64,000 bases of DNA from an uncultured bacterium (GTDB taxonomy: Bacteria; Planctomycetota; UBA8742; UBA2392). Position 1 is the stretch's first letter; the number at the start of each line of letters is the position of its first letter. The position numbers and the translations under genes are program-made. Shown here piece after piece: positions 56,122-64,000 of this stretch. The stretch spans positions 75,662 to 139,661 of the forward strand of contig CALLQI010000014.1 in the NCBI GenBank assembly GCA_938014885.1, written 5' to 3'. Below the pieces are notes generated by a model. It was not told the origin of the DNA and made no database searches. It was given only the letters and a program-made list of their open reading frames with translations.

Positions 56122-59100
56122 CTACTTGTAGGTCCTGGGCGTGCCAAGTGGCACGGGTACCGGGCCACGCCTCTGGACTGCCTGCTGCCTTGCAGCCTCG
56201 AAACCTGGAAGTTCGCGCAGCGGCACGAATGACGTTTCATTGAAGGTGTCGTCAAAGGCGTCGGTGAAGGCGAGTATCGCTGAAGCTTCTGACAGTGCGG
56301 CGGCCTCAAGTGGGCGCGTAGGGGCGGCTTTCAACATGGCACACAGCGCGCGCAGGTAGTCCATGCGCCAGTACTCGTCGGCGCTGGCGTGGCAGGCCTC
56401 AAGCAGCGCATCAGCGGCTTCGGTATCGCGCCCGAGTGCCAGCAGGGCTTGCCCGCGCAAGCGCAATGCTTCGACGCGGCGGGAATAGTCGGCGCGTTCG
56501 CACCACTCTTTCAGTACACGATCACACTGGCCCGCACGGCCTTCATCCAGCAGCAGGCGACCCAATAGCAGCGGCAACTCCGGGTCAGCAAGAGGCCGCC
56601 TGGCGGCCTGGGTCAGCGCAGCAGTCATGAAACCGCGGCTTCCCTTCGAACCAATGCAGCGCGAAAGCATGGTCTCAGTGTCCAGCAACGTGTCGGTAAG
56701 CCGCGAGCGCTGGATGTTCAAGAACGCCTGCCAAACATCGCCGCGCGCCAACGCCCGGTCGGCCAGCCGGAAGTAATGCAGGTTGGCAAGCTCGCGCGCG
56801 GCCGCAGCACCAAGTTCGTCCTGCCACAACGCACGCGCCGTCTCTACGTCACCGGCCATGGCGTGCCACGTCGCCGGGGAATCAACCGAGGCCCGCACCG
56901 CAAGAGAGTACAGCCCATGCGCCGCAAGGTCTGCGCCGCTTGACTTCTCAGCCAGCGGGGGGCGCAGCCGCCACACGGTCACATCCGAGTTGTCGCGGCC
57001 ACACACAAGCCATGTGCCATCCTCGGCAACACGCAGCCCGGTGGGAGAACCAGTGGGCAAGGTGAAGCGTCGCAGCAGGGCTCCGCGTTCTGAATCCCAA
57101 AGGTCAATGGCATTGCCTTCGGTGACGGGTGCCATCAACAGGCGCCCTCCAGCGAGCCAACGGAGTTGACTTCGGTACTCGATCGACGAAGTCGAACGCG
57201 CGCGCCGGTAGATCGAGCGCGATTCGCGCAAGTCCCACATTTCAAACGTGTCTTCGGCCGCAAGCAGTGCCACCCGCTTGGCGTCCGGCGAAATCGCGAA
57301 GGCCTGGTAGGCATCCCGATGCCTCGGCCGACGGAAGATCACGCTGTCTGTGCTGAGGTCCACACCGAGAACCGGCCCGAAGTAGTCATGAACCAGCGCG
57401 ATACCGGCGCCATGATCAAGCGAGGCTGCCGTGGCGTTGCGCTGGGTCCCTGAGCGCCACTGTTTCTCAACACGCAGGCTTGGCCACGAATGCTGCCTGA
57501 TCACGCCCAGATTGCAGACTGTGAACAGTTCCCCAGTCGGCGAGAAGTCGCACAGGATGATCCACCGGTAGTCCTGCGTGGCATGCTCGCCCACGACCGC
57601 ATCATTCCCGACCTCCCATGCCTGCAGCAGTCCGGAGTCGTCCGCGCTGACCACGCGCCTTCCATCGGGCGAAACGGCGCAACAGTACCCGTAACGAAGC
57701 TTGCGCTGCCAGAGTTGAAGCAGAGCCCCGTTGGACGTGTCCCACAGCGCGAGTTCGCCGGCGGCTTCACCGCCTGCGGTCGTGCTGATTTGGTAGTAGG
57801 CGACCGCATGGGTACCCGACCGGTTGGCCTGTACGTCGGTGGTGCGGGCAGAGAGCGCGTCGCGCCGGCAGTCAAGCGGTCCCCCCAGATCAGCCACATA
57901 CAGGAAGCCGTGTACCGAACTGATCACGCAAACACGGCCATCGCGTGAAAAGGAGGGTGTGCCGCTGACCGCCATCGCCTCCAGGCGCGTCGAGACATCG
58001 AGGGCCGAGGTCTGCTCAAGCGTGCGGGCATCCAGCAGTGCCAGCTTCAGCGACATGTCAATCGCGAGGATGCTGTTGTCATCGCGGTACCGCACGCCGT
58101 CGGTTTCCAGCAAGCGGATGGCCCGGGATGTCAGCACCGCGCCGGTTGTGGCGCTTACCCGCAGCAATTGGTGCCGCACAGCCCCATGCACAACCAGAAC
58201 CGTCTCAAGGTCGGGCGAGATGTCCAGGCACTCGTGAAGCGCCTCTGCCGGCAGGGCGACCTTGCACTCCGAGATAAGCGCGCCATCCGACATCAGGTAT
58301 CGGCGGATCCAGTTGCTGCCCACGACCACACAGTGCTGGCCGCGCGGCGACACACGGATGCGAATGCTGTCGCCGGATTCGCGCCAATTAAGCACCTTGA
58401 ACTCAGAGCCGTCGTGTGCATGTAGCAGTCGTGGCCGGCCCTCCGCCCCGGGCGCGACAACCAGGTCGCCCAGCGGGCTTATTGCGGCGGTGCTGCCAAA
58501 CAGCATGCGGGTCGGGCGCGACCAGCGCTTCTGGAACGTGCGCATGTCCACGCACAACAGCTCGGTCATCGTGAACATGTCGTCGCCAGCGGCCAGCAGC
58601 GCGTACGACTCAAGCGAGTCCACAGCCAGAAGCCGCAGGCCGCCCCGCGGGTTGACCACGGTTTTGCGCAGCGCCTGCTGCGTACGCACATCCCACAAGA
58701 TCAGCTGGCCATCCAGGCCCGCCGACAGAACCAGTGCGCCATTGCTCAGCGGAATGCCATTGCATTGCGCCGCGTGGTCCGCGCGCGTGGGTTGCCGGGC
58801 CCCGTCTTTCAGGTCGTACACCAGCCAGGGCCGCAGTGGCGTGGAAAGCACCAGCTTGTCCTGCCCCTTGCGCAGTGCCAACGCCTGGCCCGCGGCTTCA
58901 GCTTCCAGCCACAAAAGGCCTCCGGTATCAAATACCTGTGACAGCCCGCCCCAGTACGCGATGCCTGTGTTGTCCACGCACGCCATGCGCTCGCCATCCG
59001 TGGCCAGCAGCACCAGCGGGTTTGAACTCACTCGCACAGCACGGACCGCACGGTTCTCGGCGAAGTCCCAATCGAGGACACGCCCGTCGGCAAGTGCCAG

Positions 59101-61518
59101 CAGCGCGCGACTATCTGACGTGAAGCAGGCCGCGTTCACCGACTGGCCCTCGGGCCTTAACTGGGTGTGCGGCAGCGCAGGGTCATCGAGCGTGAAGATG
59201 AGCGCAGCACCATTGAATCGCGGGTTCGGCATGGCCAGGCCCAGTCGCCCGTCGGGGCTGATGGCAACCTGGTCCAAGTCGTACCGCACCGACGGTGGGC
59301 CTCCCCCGGGGGGGGCCAGGTCGCAATAAGCCAACTGCGAGTACTTGCCCGTTTCGTACACCGCAAAACGCAGCCCTTCGCGCACCAGGATCAGCCTTCC
59401 GTCAGGTGAAACCGCGCAACGGTGCGGCCGCAACCGCGCCGCGTCGTCCTGGTACAGTCGTGCACCGTCGGCGATGCCTATTGTCCGAACGGACTCGCCG
59501 GTGATGGCGGCGACTACCCCGGCCGGCTCAATGATCGCGACCGCGGATGGTGTAAACACGCCGACACGCTTGGTCATCGATACTTCGCCCTGATCCACGT
59601 CAAACACGGACACCTGCCGATAGGCGGCGCGAACGATGTAGCGACCGTCGCCGGAGATGGTCGATGTTGCATATGGGCCCCACGCGGCGTCGTCATCGCC
59701 AAGGGTCGCCAACGTGCGAGGTCCGTACGTGTCCGCGTAGGCCATCCACAGGTTGGGCAGCACCGGGGTTTCGCCCAGCTCGGTGAAGATTGCCGCGCTT
59801 CCTTTATAGACTTCGCGCGCGCCGTCCCAGTCGCCCAGCGCTTCCAGGCGCTCGCCCTCACGCAACAGGCTTTCCGCGTAGGCCAGACGTGATTTGCGCT
59901 CGGAGGTTTTGGCACGGTCGGCCTCTTCTTCGGCCTTGGTTCGCGACTGCTGGGCTTCCGCAGACAAGCGGCGCGCTTCGGCTTCGTTTAGCTCGGCCTG
60001 CGCCTTCTGCTGGGTCGCAATCGCTTCGGCTTCCATGGCGCGGTCGCGGGCGCGCCCGATGCGCACAAAGGCCGCCGTCGCCACGCCGATCAGCACCAGC
60101 AACGCCACGCAGATCGTGGCCACGGCCGCACGATGGCGCGCCACAAAACGCCGCAGCATCTCCGTGGCCGAGTAGTGGTACACCCCTAACGTGCGGCCGT
60201 CGCGGAAGGCGCGAATCTCATCGGCGAACTGACCGGCACTTTGAAGGCGCGATGTGCGGTCGCGGGCCATGGCCTTTTCGCATAGTGCCGCCAGCTCGGG
60301 CGGCGCGAATTCACAGGCCTCAAGCACTGGCTTCGGGGGCTCGTGCAGCAGCATCTCAAGGATCTCGTTGCCCGACGGCGCCTCGTAGGGGCTGCGGCCC
60401 GTCAGCAATTCGTACAAGATCGCGCCCAGCGCGTACACGTCACTGCGTTCGTCGATCTCGCTCAGCTTGCCCTGCGCCTGCTCAGGCGGCATGTAGGCCG
60501 GTGTGCCCATCACGCTGCCGTCCATGGTGAGGGTGCCCGAATCGGCGTCTTTCAGGCTGGGCAGCGTAGTGTCGCCCTTGCGCCCAACCTCCGGCGTGTC
60601 GCCTTTAACACGCGCAAGCCCCCAATCCAGCACCAGCGTTTCGCCGAAGTCACCCAGCATGATGTTGGCGGGCTTGAGATCACGGTGAATCACGCCGCGG
60701 CTGTGAGCGTAGGCCATCGCATCGCAGACACCCTGGAAGGCTTCCAGCAGCTTCAGCCGCGCCTGCAGCTTCTCGCGCTCGGAGGTGTTGCGGTCTCCCG
60801 CAATCTTGCGCAACGCCACAGCCAGGCTGTGGCCGCGCACAAACTTCATCGTGTAGAACAGCCGGCCGTCTTCACTTTGGCCAATCTCGTACACCGGCAC
60901 AATGTTCGGGTGTTCCAGTTTGCCGGTGACCTTTGCTTCGCGCAGAAAGCGCTCGGTCGCGTCGCGGCTGTTGCTGGCGGGCGTAAAGGCCTGGCCGGTC
61001 GTGCCCTTGCCCAACGGCAGCAGCTCTTTCAGCGCTACTTCGCGGCCGATGGTGTTGTCAATCGCGATCAGGATGCGCCCCATGCCGCCGCGCGCGTGCT
61101 CGTTGCGAATCTCATAGCGCTTGCCGGGCGGCAGCGTCGCCGGCGGTGGGGGAGCAGGCGGTGCCACCGCGGCCACTGACAGCAGCGTCTGGTGCAGCAG
61201 CTCGGGCGGCGGCTCGTGCATCAGGCCTTCGCGCACCGTGGACGGCACCCCCATTTGCTCCAGCGCCAGCGCGGGGTTTTCCATGGCGCTGGCAAGCTCG
61301 GCCTCAAAGGCGCGGTCAGGCGAGGCCGCGAGTATGGTCTGCATCGCCTGCGACGGAGCGGCCGCTTGGGCTGTGGCTGACTGGCCCGCGGCCTCTTTCT
61401 CGGTGCTGGCCTGGGCTTCGGCCAGAAGTTCCATGGCCTGCGCCGGTGTAACAAAGCCGCGTTTTACCGCGAGCAGCGCAGCCAGCATAGTTTTGCGATC
61501 CTGGGCCATGGGCGGCAT
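56122..61518 (-). CDS. Giant transmembrane Ser/Thr kinase with WD40-like C-terminus
   Basis: About 1798 residues. N-terminal extension (about 1-125) Ala/Pro/Gln-rich; kinase domain about 130-400 with HARGGMGRI (Gly loop), REVALKELL (Lys), VIHRDLKPANIML (HRD), LVLDWGLARV (DWG in place of DFG, common in planctomycete kinases), and MGTPAYMPPEQAQG. One membrane helix near 465 (AAVATICVALLVLIGVATAAFV), then a coiled coil (AEEEADRAK...). The rest, about 1200 residues, consists of quinoprotein/WD40-type blades (for example AISPDGRLGLAMP, AVSPDGRRVVSADDSGLLQAW), ending in helical TPR-like repeats. The outside propeller may sense a ligand (inference). Start ATG 61518 chosen; 61509 is also possible. 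It is upstream of the peroxidase gene on the same strand. Confidence 0.88.
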   Translation of the reverse strand: MPPMAQDRKTMLAALLAVKRGFVTPAQAMELLAEAQASTEKEAAGQSATAQAAAPSQAMQTILAASPDRAFEAELASAMENPALALEQMGVPSTVREGLMHEPPPELLHQTLLSVAAVAPPAPPPPATLPPGKRYEIRNEHARGGMGRILIAIDNTIGREVALKELLPLGKGTTGQAFTPASNSRDATERFLREAKVTGKLEHPNIVPVYEIGQSEDGRLFYTMKFVRGHSLAVALRKIAGDRNTSEREKLQARLKLLEAFQGVCDAMAYAHSRGVIHRDLKPANIMLGDFGETLVLDWGLARVKGDTPEVGRKGDTTLPSLKDADSGTLTMDGSVMGTPAYMPPEQAQGKLSEIDERSDVYALGAILYELLTGRSPYEAPSGNEILEMLLHEPPKPVLEACEFAPPELAALCEKAMARDRTSRLQSAGQFADEIRAFRDGRTLGVYHYSATEMLRRFVARHRAAVATICVALLVLIGVATAAFVRIGRARDRAMEAEAIATQQKAQAELNEAEARRLSAEAQQSRTKAEEEADRAKTSERKSRLAYAESLLREGERLEALGDWDGAREVYKGSAAIFTELGETPVLPNLWMAYADTYGPRTLATLGDDDAAWGPYATSTISGDGRYIVRAAYRQVSVFDVDQGEVSMTKRVGVFTPSAVAIIEPAGVVAAITGESVRTIGIADGARLYQDDAARLRPHRCAVSPDGRLILVREGLRFAVYETGKYSQLAYCDLAPPGGGPPSVRYDLDQVAISPDGRLGLAMPNPRFNGAALIFTLDDPALPHTQLRPEGQSVNAACFTSDSRALLALADGRVLDWDFAENRAVRAVRVSSNPLVLLATDGERMACVDNTGIAYWGGLSQVFDTGGLLWLEAEAAGQALALRKGQDKLVLSTPLRPWLVYDLKDGARQPTRADHAAQCNGIPLSNGALVLSAGLDGQLILWDVRTQQALRKTVVNPRGGLRLLAVDSLESYALLAAGDDMFTMTELLCVDMRTFQKRWSRPTRMLFGSTAAISPLGDLVVAPGAEGRPRLLHAHDGSEFKVLNWRESGDSIRIRVSPRGQHCVVVGSNWIRRYLMSDGALISECKVALPAEALHECLDISPDLETVLVVHGAVRHQLLRVSATTGAVLTSRAIRLLETDGVRYRDDNSILAIDMSLKLALLDARTLEQTSALDVSTRLEAMAVSGTPSFSRDGRVCVISSVHGFLYVADLGGPLDCRRDALSARTTDVQANRSGTHAVAYYQISTTAGGEAAGELALWDTSNGALLQLWQRKLRYGYCCAVSPDGRRVVSADDSGLLQAWEVGNDAVVGEHATQDYRWIILCDFSPTGELFTVCNLGVIRQHSWPSLRVEKQWRSGTQRNATAASLDHGAGIALVHDYFGPVLGVDLSTDSVIFRRPRHRDAYQAFAISPDAKRVALLAAEDTFEMWDLRESRSIYRRARSTSSIEYRSQLRWLAGGRLLMAPVTEGNAIDLWDSERGALLRRFTLPTGSPTGLRVAEDGTWLVCGRDNSDVTVWRLRPPLAEKSSGADLAAHGLYSLAVRASVDSPATWHAMAGDVETARALWQDELGAAAARELANLHYFRLADRALARGDVWQAFLNIQRSRLTDTLLDTETMLSRCIGSKGSRGFMTAALTQAARRPLADPELPLLLGRLLLDEGRAGQCDRVLKEWCERADYSRRVEALRLRGQALLALGRDTEAADALLEACHASADEYWRMDYLRALCAMLKAAPTRPLEAAALSEASAILAFTDAFDDTFNETSFVPLRELPGFEAARQQAVQRRGPVPVPLGTPRTYK

Positions 61519-61562
61519 TGTTGCCGCAAACCTGGCTGTAGGGAAGCGGCAAGCGGCATCGC

Positions 61563-61591
61563 TTGCCAGCACGGCCGCCACGGCCTATTCT
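61563..61591 (+). promoter_or_regulatory. apt promoter
   Basis: TTGCCA (61563-61568), a 17-base spacer and TATTCT (61586-61591). The predicted start near 61598 places the palindrome at 61612 inside the short leader. Confidence 0.5.
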
Positions 61592-61611
61592 CGGCGATCT
61601 ACGCGACGCTA

Positions 61612-61623
61612 TTGACACGTCAA
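61612..61623. promoter_or_regulatory. Palindrome TTGACACGTCAA in the apt leader
   Basis: A perfect 12-base palindrome between the promoter and the CGGAG ribosome binding site of apt, a classic place for a repressor. It shares TTGACNNGTCAA with 22345-22356. Confidence 0.4.
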
Positions 61624-61635
61624 CACGGAGCCGCC

Positions 61636-62151
61636 ATGGACTCAATCAAGCGCCTGATCCGCGACATCCCGGACTTCCCCAAGCCCGGCATTATCTTCAA
61701 GGACATCACGCCGATTCTGGGCGACCCGGCCGCAATGGCGCGCATCACCGGTGCCTTCGAAAGCGCGCTCAAACCGCTGAAGCCCACGCGGATCGTGGGC
61801 ATTGAATCGCGCGGGTTTATTTTTGGCGCAACGTTGGCGGCAGCCATGGAGCTGCCCTTCACGCCCGTGCGCAAGCCCGGCAAGCTGCCCTACGACACGA
61901 TCAGCGTCAGCTACACGCTGGAGTACGGCGAAGGCATGCTCGAGATGCACACCGACGGTGTGGGCCGCGGCGAACGCGTCGTGATCGTGGACGACCTGCT
62001 GGCAACCGGCGGCACGGCGGCCGCAGCGTGCGAGTTGGTGGAGAAGGTGGGGGCTGACGTGGTGGCGATCGCGTTCGTGATTGAACTCGGCTTTCTGGAA
62101 GGCCGCAGCAAGCTGGGCAAGCAAAACGTGATCAGCCTGGTCGAGTTCTAG
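61636..62151 (+). CDS. apt: Adenine phosphoribosyltransferase
   Basis: 171 residues, the normal length. Purine salvage: adenine plus PRPP to AMP. Motifs: IRDIPDFPKPGIIFKDITPIL, GIESRGFIFGATLA, PVRKPGKLPY, SYTLEYGEGMLEMHTD and the PRPP loop VVIVDDLLATGGTAAAA. CGGAG lies before the ATG at 61636. It is followed by the rrn promoter region. Confidence 0.97.
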   Translation: MDSIKRLIRDIPDFPKPGIIFKDITPILGDPAAMARITGAFESALKPLKPTRIVGIESRGFIFGATLAAAMELPFTPVRKPGKLPYDTISVSYTLEYGEGMLEMHTDGVGRGERVVIVDDLLATGGTAAAACELVEKVGADVVAIAFVIELGFLEGRSKLGKQNVISLVEF

Positions 62152-62395
62152 GGCGGGTGGCGGGGGCAATTTGTGCTCAAGTTTGCCCGGGCCGCATGCC
62201 GAAAGTTGGCTTCCCATGCGCCCCCGAGGCCGCGGGAAGGTTGCGCGCCAAGTTTTCGTTAATGGGCCTTGACGTGGGTGCGCGGCTCGCTACTTTCTGC
62301 GGCCCGCACGGGGGTACGGCGCTGGTCGAAACCCCTGTGGTGGATGCAGCGCAGCAGCACTTTGAAAAATTCTTGCAGCAGGACGCGGAAGGGGC

Positions 62396-62423
62396 TTGAC
62401 GGGGTTTGAAACGTCGCTACCCT
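62396..62423 (+). promoter_or_regulatory. Possible upstream rrn promoter
   Basis: TTGACG (62396-62401), a 16-base spacer and TACCCT (62418-62423). An AT-rich stretch (TTTGAAAAATTCTTG) precedes it. The region 62152-62395 shows no gene. Confidence 0.4.
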
Positions 62424-62531
62424 TCGCGACCCCTGACCGAACGGGGCCGTGTGTGCCGGTAAGTGTGAAGGCGCACAAAGCCTTGTGGGGCGGGGGTTTC
62501 GGGGCAACCTGAACGAAGTTTTGACCGGGGC

Positions 62532-62560
62532 TTGACCGCTGATGTAACCCGGTCTACACT
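62532..62560 (+). promoter_or_regulatory. Main rrn promoter
   Basis: TTGACC (62532-62537), a 17-base spacer and TACACT (62555-62560). A second TTGACC lies 11 bases upstream (62521). The predicted leader to the mature 16S end is about 515 bases. Confidence 0.65.
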
Positions 62561-62761
62561 GATGGGCCCGCTACAGGGAAGTGAGCTTGTGGCGGTGGTA
62601 CCCAAAGGTTCTCAGCCAGCGGGAAGGAAGGCGCTGAACGCCTGGGGCTCAAAGCCCCAAGCGCCCGGCGCCCAGCCCGCAGCAAGGGAAATGGGTGTCG
62701 GTTTCTTTTCGCCCGCGCACAAACGCAGGTGGCAAGAGACCTGGACGGGAAACTGACAGAC

Positions 62762-62774
62762 CGCTCTTTGAAAA
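62762..62774 (+). promoter_or_regulatory. boxA-like antitermination site in the rrn leader
   Basis: CGCTCTTTGAAAA, close to the boxA consensus TGCTCTTTAACA, within the leader. It fits Nus-dependent antitermination of rRNA transcription. Downstream the leader has a short hairpin around 62847-62868 (TTGAACGC...GCGTTCAA). Confidence 0.6.
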
Positions 62775-62996
62775 CTGAATAGCCATGATCGTGAGGATGT
62801 GATCGTGGATCACCGCCAGTACCGTACCGCCGAGCGTAAACGCGAGGCACTGGAGGTTGAACGCAGGGCGTTCAACACCAGGCATCATAGCGATGGGTAG
62901 GTGCCGGGCATGGTCTGCGCCTGGCCTGGTTGAAAGACCGGGTTGGGTACCAAAAAGATCCGCCTGCTTCAGCAGGCATCTGAAGTAAACAATGGT

Positions 62997-63069
62997 GTCA
63001 CATTCTTGCATTGAAAGTAATGAAGCTCCGAAAATTCGGAGAGCATTACCCAATGCCAGTAAATGTGAC
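62997..63069 (+). other. Long leader hairpin directly before 16S rRNA
   Basis: Four successive helices pair across 73 bases: 62997-63004 with 63062-63069, 63008-63013 with 63051-63056, 63017-63022 with 63044-63049, and 63026-63032 with 63035-63041. It ends about 14 bases before the mature 16S 5' end and may be a processing signal. Confidence 0.7.
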
Positions 63070-63083
63070 CAGATCAAATAATG

Positions 63084-64000
<917 letters not shown>

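Noticed and set aside
62152..62395. A small gene between apt and the rrn promoters
   Set aside because: Short frames there have no ribosome binding site or recognisable protein pattern.

Overview
The window looks like chromosomal DNA of a GC-rich, Gram-negative-type bacterium of the Planctomycetota, probably an uncultured lineage. Evidence: a neighbouring DUF1501 / DUF1549-DUF1553 pair; a very large Ser/Thr kinase with a DWG motif, a membrane anchor and a C-terminal WD40-like region; many secreted proteins of unknown function; KDO-8-phosphate synthase (an LPS-type outer membrane); and a 16S rRNA 5' part (from about 63084 to the window edge) with planctomycete-type signatures. No tRNA, CRISPR array, transposase or prophage gene was recognised. 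The rRNA operon is cut by the right edge and a PQQ/BamB-like propeller gene by the left edge.

Layout. 1-13 kb: propeller protein, recQ plus a coupled GNAT, the DUF1501/DUF1549 pair, a HEAT-VWA protein, a small lipoprotein operon, a GNAT and a sigma-54-type AAA+ regulator back to back, and a rhodanese-like lipoprotein without the catalytic Cys. 13-20 kb: a giant TMTC-like membrane protein with TPRs, then infC-rpmI-rplT. 19.7-20.2 kb: a gene-free stretch holding an inverted-repeat element and a candidate structured RNA with its own promoter and terminator. 20-25.6 kb: STAS protein, metallo-beta-lactamase-fold enzyme, YajQ, MATE exporter, Hsp20 with a sigma-54-type promoter, and two tandem paralogous secreted proteins. 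25.9-33.4 kb: a minus-strand run marR-dinB-nadE-ppiD-like-mobA-polyprenyl synthase. 33.4-35.3 kb: divergent genes for a three-copy and a one-copy version of the same unknown secreted domain. 35.3-49.4 kb: an anthraniloyl-CoA-monooxygenase-like fusion, dut, three alkaline-phosphatase-superfamily enzymes, sulfate activation (cysC, sat), moaC, kdsA and a second sigma-54-type regulator. 49.5-61.5 kb: PA14 protein divergent from a dynamin-like GTPase, di-haem peroxidase, and the giant kinase. 61.6-64 kb: apt, then rrn promoters, leader and 16S.

How parts connect. Housekeeping operons (infC-rpmI-rplT, nadE run, rrn) sit beside lineage-specific envelope and secreted proteins. Two sigma-54-type activators and one good -24/-12 promoter (before hsp20) suggest a sigma-54 regulon, although both activators have altered GAFTGA loops. 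At least six genes have a -10-like hexamer 6-7 nt before the start codon, which suggests frequent leaderless transcripts, while many others have clear GGAG-type ribosome binding sites. Several gene-free gaps hold different palindromic elements built from repeated short words.

All functional calls rest on motifs read by eye. No database search, alignment or folding program was run.
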